A DNA stretch of 64,000 bases from an uncultured Pseudomonadota bacterium (GTDB taxonomy: Bacteria > Pseudomonadota > Gammaproteobacteria > Steroidobacterales > Steroidobacteraceae), in assembly GCA_903884235.1 (NCBI GenBank), contig CAISEB010000016.1, positions 124,001 through 188,000 of the forward strand, read 5' to 3'. The position numbers were made by a program, and so were the translations under genes. This document shows positions 44,439 through 53,164 of the stretch, in pieces. How positions within the stretch are numbered: position 1 is the first letter of the stretch; each line of letters starts with the position of its first letter. The notes beneath the pieces were generated by a model. The model was not told the origin of the DNA and did no database searches. It saw nothing but the letters and a program-made list of their open reading frames with translations.

Positions 44439-45446
44439 GTGAAGGCCCCACCGCAGATCCGCAAGAGCCGGTTCGCATTCCTGACGCTTCCGCAGTATTC
44501 GGCGATCGCACTGACGAACGCCGTCGAACCCCTGCGGATGGCCAACTCGCTGGCCGGGCAGGCCGCCTATGAATGGGTGATCGCGAGCCTGGATGGCCGC
44601 AGCATCGTCGCCAGCAACGGGTTGTCGCTGGCGCCGACCGTCGCGCTGGACCAGGTCGGACGGGTCGACACCGTGTTCGTCTGCGGCGGCGTCCAGATCC
44701 GGGACGCCGTATCCCCGGCACTTCTCGCGGCGCTGCGGCGCCTGTCGGAGCAGCGGATCGGCCTCGGCAGCCTGTGCACCGGGGGCTATGCGCTCGCCCG
44801 GGCGGGGCTCCTCGATCGCTACCGGGCGACCATCCATTGGGAAAACGTCTCGGCGCTGCGCGAGGAATTCCCCAGGATCATCATTTCCGACCAGGTGTTC
44901 ACGGTCGACCGGAACCGGTTCACGGCGTCCGGCGGGGTCGCCCCCCTCGACATGATGCTGAACCTGATCGAGGAAAAGCTCGGCAGCCGCATCGCCCAGC
45001 GGGTGTCCGAGCAGTTCATCGTCGACCGGATCCGCAGCGACAAGGACCGCCAGTACGTACCGCTGCGGGCCCAGGTCGGGGTCTCCCACCAGAGCCTGAT
45101 CAAGGTCGCTGAGCTGATGGAGGCGAACGTCGAGCGCCCGATGTCGCTCGAGCGGATCGCCCAGGAGACGGGCCTGTCCCGCCGCCAGATCGAGCGCCTG
45201 TTCAAGCGGCACCTGAACTGCGTCCCGAAGCGCTACTACCTGGAACTGCGGCTGAAGCGGGCACGCGAGCTGCTGCTGCAGACCGCCATGCCGATCATGG
45301 ACATCACGACCGCCTGCGGCTTCCAGTCCCCGCCGCACTTCTCGAAGTGCTACCGCAAGCAGTTCGGCTACCCGCCAAGCATCGAGCGGCAGACCCGCCA
45401 GAAGGCGGCGCCGGTGGTCGAGGACGACCGGCCGGTGGGGATCTAG
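44439..45446 (+). CDS. GlxA/GbdR-type AraC-family regulator with DJ-1/PfpI domain
   Basis: A 335-residue regulator. The N-terminal DJ-1/PfpI-like domain (RFAFLTLPQYSAIALTNAVE, GSLCTGGYALARAGLL) should bind a small ligand, and the C-terminal AraC domain carries two helix-turn-helix units (MSLERIAQETGLSRRQIERL, ITTACGFQSPPHFSKCYRKQ). GbdR of Pseudomonas and related proteins switch on glycine betaine, dimethylglycine and sarcosine genes. The GTG at 44439 has GGGGAGG five bases upstream. Its place between the divergent sox operon and the corrinoid operon makes it the natural activator of both. This role is inferred from family and context. Confidence 0.9.
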   Translation: MKAPPQIRKSRFAFLTLPQYSAIALTNAVEPLRMANSLAGQAAYEWVIASLDGRSIVASNGLSLAPTVALDQVGRVDTVFVCGGVQIRDAVSPALLAALRRLSEQRIGLGSLCTGGYALARAGLLDRYRATIHWENVSALREEFPRIIISDQVFTVDRNRFTASGGVAPLDMMLNLIEEKLGSRIAQRVSEQFIVDRIRSDKDRQYVPLRAQVGVSHQSLIKVAELMEANVERPMSLERIAQETGLSRRQIERLFKRHLNCVPKRYYLELRLKRARELLLQTAMPIMDITTACGFQSPPHFSKCYRKQFGYPPSIERQTRQKAAPVVEDDRPVGI

Positions 45447-45755
45447 CCCCGAAGTCGGTTGTCGGAATGCGACCGAGGGTCGGTCGACCGGGAGGCCGGG
45501 TGGCGCGGTCGGTCACAATTTCGCACCGGCTTTAAAAGTAAATTTACTCATACGCCTAGCGAAAAAACGCAGTGCGCCTCATTTGCCCTCGCGCACGCCA
45601 CGGATCGGGGCCACGGGCGGGACGATGTCGCATGCAGGCATGTGTCGGTCGCGAAACCGCCACTGTCCTAGGCCGTCAGCCCGTACCATCGTGGGCCTGC
45701 GTGAACCGCCGCCCGGCGGGGGTCACCGAGTGCACAAATCCTTGGGAGTACGTCG
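45447..45755. other. 309-nt spacer and probable leader upstream of the corrinoid operon
   Basis: An AT-rich island (about 45515-45570) contains the palindrome AGTAAATTTACT (45537-45548) and ACGCAGTGCGCC (45567-45578), similar to the ACGCAAATGCGCC upstream of the regulator. The following roughly 180 nt are GC-rich and could form a structured leader, with GCCACTGTCC near 45657-45666 and a CCGCCGCCCGGCGGGG hairpin near 45707. The rest of the cobalamin riboswitch consensus is not visible, so I do not call one. No gene is seen. Confidence 0.5.
45537..45548. promoter_or_regulatory. Perfect 12-bp palindrome AGTAAATTTACT
   Basis: A perfect palindrome in a GC-rich region, about 210 nt upstream of the corrinoid protein start. 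It lies in the only AT-rich patch of the spacer, where a promoter is expected, so it could be an operator or part of an activator site. Confidence 0.45.
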
Positions 45756-46457
45756 ATGGCCGACGAGCAGGAATTCGATCTCAACAGCCTGAACGATCAG
45801 GAACTCACCGAGCAGGTGCACGACGACCTGTACAACGGCCTGAAGGACGAGGTCGAAGAGGCCACGCACATCTTCCTGAAGCGCGGCTGGTCGCCGGAGC
45901 GGGTGCTCAACGACGCGCTCGTCGAGGGCATGCGCATCGTCGGCGTCGATTTCCGCGACGGCATCCTGTTCGTCCCCGAAGTGCTGCTCGCCGCGAACGC
46001 GATGAAGGGCGGCATGGAGATCCTGCGTCCGCTGCTCGCCGAGACCGGCGTCGAGCCGATCGGCAAGATCGTGATCGGCACCGTCAAGGGCGACATCCAC
46101 GACATCGGCAAGAACCTCGTCGGGATGATGCTCGAGGGCGCGGGTTTCGAGGTCATCGACCTCGGCATCAACAACCCGGTCGAGAAGTACCTCGCGGCAA
46201 TCGAGGAGCACAAGCCGGACATCCTCGGGATGTCGGCGCTGCTGACCACGACGATGCCGTACATGAAGGTCGTGATCGACACGTTGAAGGAAAAGGGCAT
46301 CCGCGAGAACTTCATCGTGCTCGTCGGCGGCGCGCCGCTGAACGAGGAGTTCGGCAAGGCTGTCGGCGCCGACGCGTACTGCCGCGACGCGGCCATTGCC
46401 GTGGAGACCGCCAAGCAGCTCGTGGCCGCCCGCCGCGCGGCTGCGCACGCGCACTGA
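45756..46457 (+). CDS. Methyltransferase corrinoid protein (MtgC/MttC-like)
   Basis: A 233-residue cobalamin-binding protein that carries a methyl group between methyltransferases. Residues about 20-105 form the helical cap domain. The B12 domain has the DxHxxG motif D113-I-H115-D-I-G118 with cobalt ligand H115, the GMSALLTTTM segment and the C-terminal LVGGAPLNEEFGKAVGAD. The ATG at 45756 has GGGAG upstream. It opens the C1 operon and is the only corrinoid protein in the window. The three MttB-family enzymes encoded elsewhere must share it, or use one from outside the window. Confidence 0.94.
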   Translation: MADEQEFDLNSLNDQELTEQVHDDLYNGLKDEVEEATHIFLKRGWSPERVLNDALVEGMRIVGVDFRDGILFVPEVLLAANAMKGGMEILRPLLAETGVEPIGKIVIGTVKGDIHDIGKNLVGMMLEGAGFEVIDLGINNPVEKYLAAIEEHKPDILGMSALLTTTMPYMKVVIDTLKEKGIRENFIVLVGGAPLNEEFGKAVGADAYCRDAAIAVETAKQLVAARRAAAHAH

Positions 46458-46480
46458 CCTACCCCCGGGAGGGTGCCGCC

Positions 46481-47125
46481 GTGGACGCTGCGAGCCGAGT
46501 GCTCGTCATAGCCTGCGGTGCACTCGCGAGGGAGATCATGGCGCTCAAGCGCGCCAATGACTGGGAGGGCATGGACGTCACGTGCCTCCCCCCGGAGCTT
46601 CACAACCGGCCCGAGCGAATCCCGGAGAGCGTCGCGAACGCCATCCGGGAGGCACGCCAGACCCACTCGCGGATCTTCGTCGCCTACGCCGACTGCGGCA
46701 CGGGGGGCATGCTGGACCGGGTGCTGGAGGCCGAGGGGATCGAGCGCCTGCCGGGTGCCCATTGCTACGAGTTCTACGCGACGAGCGCTGAATTCATGGC
46801 GCTGCACGATGCGGAGCCCGGGACGTTCTACCTGACCGACTTCCTGGTCAGGCATTACGAGAGGCTGGTGACGGTGGGTCTCGGCATCGACCGGCATCCG
46901 CAGCTGGCCCGGGAGTACTTCCGCCACTACCGCCGGGTCGTCTACCTGGTGCAGGCGGCGGACGCCGGGCTCAGCGCCCAGGCGGCCGGGATCGCGGCGC
47001 GACTGGGGCTCGAATACGAGGAGCGCCGGACTGGCTTTGGCGAGATGGCGACTTCGCTCGCCGACGTCATGCACCGGGCCGGCGTCGAAATGGTCATCGA
47101 ACCGCCGCGCAGCGTGCGTGGCTGA
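46481..47125 (+). CDS. DUF1638-family protein
   Basis: A 214-residue protein with the DUF1638 pattern: VLVIACGALAREIMAL near the N-terminus, CLPPELHNRPERIPESV, VAYADCGTGGMLDRVL and LPGAHCYEFYA. The family is regularly encoded beside MttB/MtgC-type methyltransferase genes, but I know of no established biochemical role; the conserved Cys residues suggest a metal or cofactor. The GTG at 46481 follows GGGAGGG. It sits 23 nt after the corrinoid protein gene and 9 nt before the next gene. Function unassigned. Confidence 0.85.
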   Translation: MDAASRVLVIACGALAREIMALKRANDWEGMDVTCLPPELHNRPERIPESVANAIREARQTHSRIFVAYADCGTGGMLDRVLEAEGIERLPGAHCYEFYATSAEFMALHDAEPGTFYLTDFLVRHYERLVTVGLGIDRHPQLAREYFRHYRRVVYLVQAADAGLSAQAAGIAARLGLEYEERRTGFGEMATSLADVMHRAGVEMVIEPPRSVRG

Positions 47126-47134
47126 GGGTCGGGC

Positions 47135-47479
47135 ATGGGTCAGCTGATCGTCATCTCGTGGCGCGACATCCCGGCGCAGGTGATCGCCAAGCGCGGTCGC
47201 GAAACCTCCAAGGTGCAGCTGTCGCACCGCTTCCAGGAGGCGGTCGACCGTGCCGCGATGCGCGCCGGCAAGGGCAGCTCGGACGCATATCTCGCGGACT
47301 GGAAGCGTGCCGCACCGGTCGCCTGCGATGACGATCTCGCCGCAGCGGCGAGCGCCGCGGCGGCCGAACTCGAGGCGCGCTACACGGACGCCGACCTCGA
47401 CCGCATCATCCGCAACAAGGGCATCGACGCCAACCTCGCGCCTGCGGCGACGCCCGTCGACCCGCCGGGAGCCGCCTGA
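47135..47479 (+). CDS. Virulence-factor-domain (PF13769-like) small protein
   Basis: A 114-residue protein: LIVISWRDIPAQVIAKRG, VQLSHRFQEAVDRAAMRAG and SDAYLADWKR match the small conserved family labelled virulence factor, which is usually found beside MetV/MetF-like genes. The C-terminal half is acidic and helical (AAAASAAAAELEARYTDAD). Despite the name nothing connects it to virulence here; co-location points to a helper role in folate C1 metabolism. Its TGA shares one base with the next ATG. Confidence 0.78.
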   Translation: MGQLIVISWRDIPAQVIAKRGRETSKVQLSHRFQEAVDRAAMRAGKGSSDAYLADWKRAAPVACDDDLAAAASAAAAELEARYTDADLDRIIRNKGIDANLAPAATPVDPPGAA

Positions 47480-47952
47480 TGTATTCGGTCCGACTCTGGT
47501 CGGTCCGCCATGCCGGCGGCCTCAACCGGTTCTACAACGGCCTCGAGAGCCTGCTCGTCGCGCTCGCGCCGGTGTTCCGCGCGATCGGCTACCAGCGCCT
47601 CGAGCGGCCGTTCGCGTTCCTCGAGCGCAACGTCAAGGGCCTGCTGTTCGACTGCAAGATGTGCGGCCAGTGCGTGCTGAGCTCGACCGGCATGTCGTGT
47701 TCGATGAACTGCCCGAAGAACCTGCGCAACGGTCCCTGCGGCGGCGTGCGCGCCAACGGCCACTGCGAAGTGAAGCCCGAGATGCGCTGCGTGTGGGTCG
47801 AGGGCTGGACCGGCGCCGGCCGCATCAAGGGCGGGCTCGACAAGATCCGCGTCGTGCAGCAGCCGGTCGATCGTCGCCTCGAGGGGCGCTCGTCCTGGCT
47901 CAAGGTCGTGCGCGAGCGCACTGACCCGCCGAAGGCGGAGGTGAAGAAATGA
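47479..47952 (+). CDS. Methylenetetrahydrofolate reductase C-terminal-domain protein (MetV-like)
   Basis: A 157-residue protein dominated by a cysteine cluster: DCKMCGQCVLSSTGMSCSM, NCPKNLRNGPCGGVR, GHCEVKPEMRCVW. These cysteines fit the zinc or iron-sulfur MetV-type subunit that accompanies MetF in non-canonical methylenetetrahydrofolate reductases. It overlaps the MetF-like gene by 4 nt, so a complex is likely. In this pathway the reaction would run in the oxidative direction, methyl-THF to methylene-THF; the electron acceptor is not evident. Confidence 0.87.
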   Translation: MYSVRLWSVRHAGGLNRFYNGLESLLVALAPVFRAIGYQRLERPFAFLERNVKGLLFDCKMCGQCVLSSTGMSCSMNCPKNLRNGPCGGVRANGHCEVKPEMRCVWVEGWTGAGRIKGGLDKIRVVQQPVDRRLEGRSSWLKVVRERTDPPKAEVKK

Positions 47953-48971
47953 TCTTCCAGGACGAGCCAGTGCCGGGCTACCCGCTGCCGATCCTGCCGG
48001 GCCACACCTCGCCCGGGCGCCTGGAGCGCGTGCTGCGCGCAGGCCACTTCGCGATCACGACCGAACTCGCGCCCCCCGATTCGGCCGACCCCGAGGACGT
48101 GTACAAGCGCGCCCGGGTGTTCGACGGCTACGCCGACGCGATCAACGCGACCGACGGCTCGGGCGCCAACTGCCACATGTCGAGCCTCGCCGTGTGCGCG
48201 CTGCTGACGAGGATCGGCTACGCGCCGGTGATGCAGATCTCCTGCCGCGACAAGAACCGCATCGCGATCCAGGGCGACATCCTCGGCGGCGCCGCGATGG
48301 GCGTGTGCAACATGCTCTGCCTGTCCGGCGACGGCGTGCAGTCGGGTGACCATCCGCAGGCGAAGCCGGTCTTCGACCTCGACTCGCTGTCGTTGCTCGA
48401 GATCGGCAGGACGCTGCGTGACGAACAGCGCTTCCAGAGCGGCCGCAAGCTCACCTCGGCGCCGCGCGTGTTCTTCGGTGCCGCGGAGAATCCGACGGTA
48501 CCGCCGCTCGAGCACCGCGCGATGCGGCTCGCGAAGAAGGTTGCCGCCGGCGCCCAGTTCATCCAGACCCAGTACGTCTACGACATGGCGCGGTTCCGCG
48601 ACTTCATGCGCGGCGTCGAGGACCTCGGCCTGCTCGACAAGGTCTTCATCCTCGTCGGCGTGGGTCCGTTCAAGACCGCCAAGGGCGCGGAGTGGATGCG
48701 CAACAACGTCCCGGGCATGCACGTGCCGGACGAGATGATCAAGCGCCTCGCGGGCGCCAAGGACCAGGCGGCCGAGGGTCGCCAGGTCTGCGTCGATTTG
48801 ATCCAGGAAGCGCGGACGATCAAGGGTGTGCACGGCGTGCACATCATGGCGTACCGCCAGGAGGAGACTGTCGCCGAGATCGTGCAGCGATCGGGCGTGC
48901 TCCAGGGGCGGGTACCCTGGTACCCGGATCGAGACAAGAATTCCGAGAGTTCCGACAGGAAGACATCATGA
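47949..48971 (+). CDS. metF: Methylenetetrahydrofolate reductase (MetF-like)
   Basis: A 340-residue TIM-barrel flavoprotein interconverting methyl-THF and methylene-THF. Family segments are HFAITTELAPPDSADPEDVY, INATDGSGANCHMSSLAVC, LCLSGDGVQSGDHPQAKPV and GAQFIQTQYVYDM. Its genetic coupling to the MetV-like gene and to the pterin methyltransferase (4-nt overlaps on both sides) places it in the C1 route from methyl-corrinoid to FolD. Length is slightly above that of E. coli MetF (about 296). Confidence 0.92.
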   Translation: MIFQDEPVPGYPLPILPGHTSPGRLERVLRAGHFAITTELAPPDSADPEDVYKRARVFDGYADAINATDGSGANCHMSSLAVCALLTRIGYAPVMQISCRDKNRIAIQGDILGGAAMGVCNMLCLSGDGVQSGDHPQAKPVFDLDSLSLLEIGRTLRDEQRFQSGRKLTSAPRVFFGAAENPTVPPLEHRAMRLAKKVAAGAQFIQTQYVYDMARFRDFMRGVEDLGLLDKVFILVGVGPFKTAKGAEWMRNNVPGMHVPDEMIKRLAGAKDQAAEGRQVCVDLIQEARTIKGVHGVHIMAYRQEETVAEIVQRSGVLQGRVPWYPDRDKNSESSDRKTS

Positions 48972-49888
48972 CCGACACCGTGATCAGTTCGGCGACCAAA
49001 GAGGTCGTCATCGGCTTCAACCGTCCGTTCGTCATCATCGGCGAGCGCATCAACCCGACCGGTCGCAAGATCCTCGCCGCCGAGATGGCCGCGGGCGACT
49101 TCAGCCGGGTCGAGGCCGATGCTCGCGCGCAGATCGAGGCGGGCGCCCACATGCTGGACGTGAATGCCGGGATCCCGCTCGCCGACGAGCCGGCGATCCT
49201 CGCCCGTGCCATCCAGCTGGTGCAGTCGATCACCGACGTGCCGCTGTCGATCGACTCGTCGATCGTCGCCGCCCTCGAGGCGGGCCTCGCCGTCTACAAG
49301 GGCAAGGCCCTCGTGAACTCCGTGACCGGCGAGGACGACCGCCTCGAGACCGTGCTGCCGCTGGTCAAGAAGTACGGCGCCGCGGTCGTCGCGATCTCGA
49401 ACGACGAGACCGGCATTTCCGAGGACCCGGACGTCCGCTTCCTCGTCGCCAAGAAGATCGTCGAGCGCGCGATGGACTACGGCATCCCGGCCAGCGACGT
49501 CGTCGTCGATCCGCTCGTGATGCCGATCGGCGCCATCAACCAGGCCGGCGTGCAGGTGATGCGCCTCGTCCACCGCCTGAAGACCGAGCTCAAGGTCAAC
49601 ACGACCTGCGGCGCCTCCAACGTCAGCTTCGGCCTGCCGAACCGCCACGGCATCAACGCCGCGTTCCTGACCATGGCGATCGGCTCCGGCATGACCTCGG
49701 CCATCACCAATCCGCTGCACATCGAGACGATGCAGGCGGTCATGGGTGCGGACGTCATGATGGGCCACGACCCCGACTGCGCGCGCTGGATCCGCAAGTA
49801 CCGCGATGTGCCGGCCGCCGGTGCGCCCACCGAAGGCGCCGGTCGCGGTCGTCGCGAAGGCGGCCTGCGCCGTCGTTCGACCCCCTGA
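48968..49888 (+). CDS. Methyltetrahydrofolate:corrinoid methyltransferase (MtgA/AcsE-like, DHPS fold)
   Basis: A 306-residue pterin-binding TIM barrel that moves a methyl group between corrinoid protein and tetrahydrofolate. Visible are IIGERINPTGRKILAAEM, GAHMLDVNAGIPLADE, PLSIDSSIVAALEAGL, DPLVMPIG and NTTCGASNVSFGLPNR, the last carrying the Asn that acts on N5 of folate in homologues. The C-terminal 25 residues are an extra Arg/Gly-rich tail (GRGRREGGLRRR) beyond the family's usual end. The ATG at 48968 overlaps metF by 4 nt. In this operon the reaction should run towards methyl-THF. Confidence 0.93.
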   Translation: MTDTVISSATKEVVIGFNRPFVIIGERINPTGRKILAAEMAAGDFSRVEADARAQIEAGAHMLDVNAGIPLADEPAILARAIQLVQSITDVPLSIDSSIVAALEAGLAVYKGKALVNSVTGEDDRLETVLPLVKKYGAAVVAISNDETGISEDPDVRFLVAKKIVERAMDYGIPASDVVVDPLVMPIGAINQAGVQVMRLVHRLKTELKVNTTCGASNVSFGLPNRHGINAAFLTMAIGSGMTSAITNPLHIETMQAVMGADVMMGHDPDCARWIRKYRDVPAAGAPTEGAGRGRREGGLRRRSTP

Positions 49889-49895
49889 GGTTGCC

Positions 49896-51911
49896 GTGAC
49901 CGAGCCCGACGCCCTCGTCGTATTCACGCCGTCCGGCAAGCGCGGGCGGTTCCGGATCGGCACGCCGCTGCTGTCGGCCGCCCGCACGCTGGGAGTCGAT
50001 ATCGACTCGGTGTGCGGCGGGCGGGCGCTGTGCACGCGCTGCCAGGTGCTGATCCAGGAAGGTGAATTCGCCAAGCATGGCGTGCGCTCGGCGGCGGATC
50101 ACCTCTCGGCGATGACGACCCCGGAGCAGCGCCTGTCCAATCGCAAGGTGCTGGCGCCGGGGCGGCGCCTGTCCTGCCAGGCCCGGGTCCAGGGCGACGT
50201 CGTCGTCGACGTCCCGGAGACGAGCCAGGTGCATCGCCAGGTCGTCCGCAAGGCGGCCGAGGCGCGGGACATCGAGCTCTATCCGGTCATCACGCTGCAC
50301 TACGTCGAGGTGGCCGAACCCGACATGCACGACCCTTCGGGCGATCTCAAGCGACTGACGGACGCGCTCGCGAAGGAATGGCAGCTCACGGGCCTTGGCT
50401 GCGACCTAAAGGTGCTGCAGGGCCTGCAGCCGACGCTGCGTGCCGGCGAGTGGAAGGTCACGGTCGCGGTGCACAGCCGCTCGCAGATCGTCGCGGTCTG
50501 GCCCGGCTTCCGCGAGAAGGTCTATGGCCTCGCCGTCGACGTCGGTTCCACGACGATCGCGGCGCACCTGTGCGATCTCACCAATGGCGAGGTCGTCGCC
50601 TCGGCAGGGCTCATGAACCCGCAGATCCGCTTCGGCGAGGATCTGATGAGCCGCGTGTCGTATTCCATGATGAATCCCGGCGGCGCCGCGCAGATGACCG
50701 AGGCGGTGCGCACGGCGCTCAGCGACCTCGCGGCGGATGTCTCGCGCCTGGCCGGCATCGAGATGTCCTCGATCCTCGAGATGACGCTGGTCGGCAACCC
50801 GATCATGCACCACCTGGTGCTGGGGCTCGATCCGGTCGAGCTCGGCGGTGCGCCGTTCGCGCTCGCGGTCGACAGCGCCACGACCGTCACGGCCGACCAG
50901 ATCGGGCTCGCGCTCAATCCGAGCGCGCGCGTCTACGTGCTGCCCTGCATCGCGGGCCACGTCGGTGCGGATACCGCAGGCGTCGTCCTCGCGGAACGGC
51001 CCGATCTCGCCACCGAGATCACGCTCGTGGTCGACGTCGGCACCAATGCCGAGATCGTCCTCGGCAACCGCGACCGGCTCGTCGCCTGCTCCAGCCCGAC
51101 AGGCCCGGCCTTCGAGGGTGCCCAGATCAGCTGCGGCCAGCGTGCGGCGCCGGGTGCCATCGAGCGCGTGCGCATCGATCCGGTCACGCTCGAGCCGCGC
51201 TTCAAGGTGATCGGTTCGGACCTCTGGTCGGACGAGCCTGGTTTCGCCGAGGCGGTCGCCAAGACCGGCGTCACCGGCATCTGCGGCTCCGGGATCATCG
51301 AGGTGATGGCGGAGCTCTACCTGTCCGGCATCATCAACCAGGATGGCGTCGTCGATGGCGCGCTGTCCGCCCGCAACCCGCGCGTCGTCACCAACGGCCG
51401 CACGCACGCGTACGTGCTGCATGACGGCGAGCCGCGGCTGATGATCACGCAGAACGATGTGCGCGCGATCCAGCTGGCCAAGGCCGCGCTGCACGCCGGC
51501 ATCCTGCTGCTGATGGAGCGCCTCGGCGTCGAGAACGTCGAGCGCATCCGGCTCGCCGGCGCCTTCGGAAGCCACATCGACGTCAAGTACGCGATGGTGC
51601 TCGGGCTGATCCCGGACTGCGACCTCGCGAAGGTCGCCTCCGCCGGCAACGCGGCGGGGACCGGTGCGCGCATCGCGCTGCTGGATTCGCGCTCGCGCGA
51701 GACGATCGAGAAGATCGTGCGCCGAGTAGAGAAGATCGAGACCGCGATCGAGCCGCGCTTCCAGGCGCACTTCGTGGAATCGATGGCGATCCCGCACAAG
51801 ACGGCGCCCTATCCGAACCTGCGCCGCGCGGTGGACCTGCCTGAACCGAAGGCCGCGGTGCAGCCGGAAGGGCGCGAACGGCGCAGTCGGCGCCCGGTGA
51901 CGCAGGGCTAG
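49896..51911 (+). CDS. Corrinoid-protein reductive activator (RACo/RamA-like, ASKHA fold, 2Fe-2S)
   Basis: A 671-residue activator that reduces inactive Co(II) corrinoid to Co(I) with ATP. A 2Fe-2S ferredoxin-type site is made by C40, C46, C49 (VCGGRALCTRCQ) and C94 (LSCQARV). The linker is followed by an ASKHA-type domain with VYGLAVDVGSTTIAAHLCDL and LVVDVGTNAEIVLGNRD. The GTG at 49896 has GAGG nearby and follows the methyltransferase by 7 nt. Such repair is needed wherever methyl-corrinoids meet oxygen, fitting an aerobe. Downstream genes follow at 17 nt. Confidence 0.93.
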   Translation: MTEPDALVVFTPSGKRGRFRIGTPLLSAARTLGVDIDSVCGGRALCTRCQVLIQEGEFAKHGVRSAADHLSAMTTPEQRLSNRKVLAPGRRLSCQARVQGDVVVDVPETSQVHRQVVRKAAEARDIELYPVITLHYVEVAEPDMHDPSGDLKRLTDALAKEWQLTGLGCDLKVLQGLQPTLRAGEWKVTVAVHSRSQIVAVWPGFREKVYGLAVDVGSTTIAAHLCDLTNGEVVASAGLMNPQIRFGEDLMSRVSYSMMNPGGAAQMTEAVRTALSDLAADVSRLAGIEMSSILEMTLVGNPIMHHLVLGLDPVELGGAPFALAVDSATTVTADQIGLALNPSARVYVLPCIAGHVGADTAGVVLAERPDLATEITLVVDVGTNAEIVLGNRDRLVACSSPTGPAFEGAQISCGQRAAPGAIERVRIDPVTLEPRFKVIGSDLWSDEPGFAEAVAKTGVTGICGSGIIEVMAELYLSGIINQDGVVDGALSARNPRVVTNGRTHAYVLHDGEPRLMITQNDVRAIQLAKAALHAGILLLMERLGVENVERIRLAGAFGSHIDVKYAMVLGLIPDCDLAKVASAGNAAGTGARIALLDSRSRETIEKIVRRVEKIETAIEPRFQAHFVESMAIPHKTAPYPNLRRAVDLPEPKAAVQPEGRERRSRRPVTQG

Positions 51912-51928
51912 GCCGGGTCGGCGTCGCC

Positions 51929-53152
51929 ATGTACGAGAAGGTGCTTCTCTGGGCGACGCCGGTGTTCCTCGTGCTGATGGCGCTCGAGTGCGTCGTCGCG
52001 GCCGTCCGGCGCAAGAGCACGTATCGCCTTGGCGACGCGGTCGCGAGCGTGAGCCTCGGCGCACTGTCGACCTATGTCGGCGTCTACACCCGGCTCCTCA
52101 GCTTCGGCCTGTACGTGCTCGTCTTCGACGCGTGGCGACTGACGACGCTCGACGATCGCCTGCCGTGGGTCTGGTGCGCGGCGCTCGTCGCCTATGACTT
52201 CCTCTACTACTGGAACCATCGCCTCGGCCACGAGATCAACGTGCTCTGGGCCGCGCACGTCGTCCACCACCAGAGCGAGGAGTTCAACCTCTCCACGGCG
52301 CTGCGCCAGACGTCGAGCGGATTCCTGCTGTCGTGGATCTTCTACGTGCCGATGGCGCTCGCGGGCGTGCCGCCGAAGCTGTTCCTCTTCGTGAGCCTCG
52401 TCGACCTGCTGTACCAGTTCTGGATCCACACGGAACAGATCGGCTCCCTCGGCGTGCTCGACCGGATCCTGGCGACCCCGTCGAACCACCGTGTCCACCA
52501 CGGCGTCAACGACCGCTACGTGGACACGAACTACGGCGGCATCCTGATTCTCTGGGATCGGCTGTTCGGTACGTTCCAGCCGGAGCTTGCCGACGAGCCG
52601 GTCGTCTACGGCACCCGCGATCCGCTGCGCTCCTGGAATCCGCTCTGGGCGAACCTCCATACGTACGCAGGGCTCGTCCGCGACGCGCTCGACGCGCGCA
52701 GCTGGGCCGACCGTGTGCGCGTGTTCGTCGCGCGTCCGGGCTGGCGTCCGCAGGAGGCCATCGCGCGGCGTCCGAAGCCGACCTTCGAGCTGGCAGCGGT
52801 GCGCAAGTACGACCCGAGCCTCGAGACGGGTCTCGGCGCGTACTGCCTGCTGCAGGGGTTCATCGTGCTCGCGATCGGTGCGTACTTCATGGCGGTGGCG
52901 CCGTCGTGGGACCCGTCCCGCGCGCTGGCGCTGCTCGGCATCCTCGTGGTGTCGCAGTGGATCGTCGGCGGACTCACCGAGGGGCGGCGTGGTTACCTGT
53001 GGTTCGAGGCGCTGCGCGTCCCGCTCGTGGCCACGGCGCTGGCCGTGCTGGTTCCGGGCGCCGCACCTGCGCTCGTGGTCTTCCCGATTGTCGCCGGGTG
53101 CCTGGTCTGGCTATGGTTCGCTGCGCGGCCGTTGCCGCCAGTGGCTGCCTGA
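51929..53152 (+). CDS. Fatty-acid hydroxylase/sterol desaturase-family membrane oxygenase (alkylglycerol monooxygenase-like)
   Basis: A 407-residue integral membrane diiron protein. The histidine boxes are YYWNHRLGHE, HVVHHQ and SNHRVHHG, within about eight hydrophobic segments; the long C-terminal membrane half (QGFIVLAIGAYFMAVAP onward) is like alkylglycerol monooxygenase. It would hydroxylate a lipid or other hydrophobic substrate with oxygen. It begins 17 nt after the corrinoid activator and ends 12 nt before the PhyH-family gene, so it looks co-transcribed with the C1 operon, which is unexpected. The link to methyl metabolism is unknown. Confidence 0.87.
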   Translation: MYEKVLLWATPVFLVLMALECVVAAVRRKSTYRLGDAVASVSLGALSTYVGVYTRLLSFGLYVLVFDAWRLTTLDDRLPWVWCAALVAYDFLYYWNHRLGHEINVLWAAHVVHHQSEEFNLSTALRQTSSGFLLSWIFYVPMALAGVPPKLFLFVSLVDLLYQFWIHTEQIGSLGVLDRILATPSNHRVHHGVNDRYVDTNYGGILILWDRLFGTFQPELADEPVVYGTRDPLRSWNPLWANLHTYAGLVRDALDARSWADRVRVFVARPGWRPQEAIARRPKPTFELAAVRKYDPSLETGLGAYCLLQGFIVLAIGAYFMAVAPSWDPSRALALLGILVVSQWIVGGLTEGRRGYLWFEALRVPLVATALAVLVPGAAPALVVFPIVAGCLVWLWFAARPLPPVAA

Positions 53153-53164
53153 GGAGACGCGTGC

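Noticed and set aside
45640-45700. Cobalamin riboswitch suggested by GCCACTGTCC
   Set aside because: The remaining conserved core and the B12-box consensus are not visible, so a short match alone is not enough.
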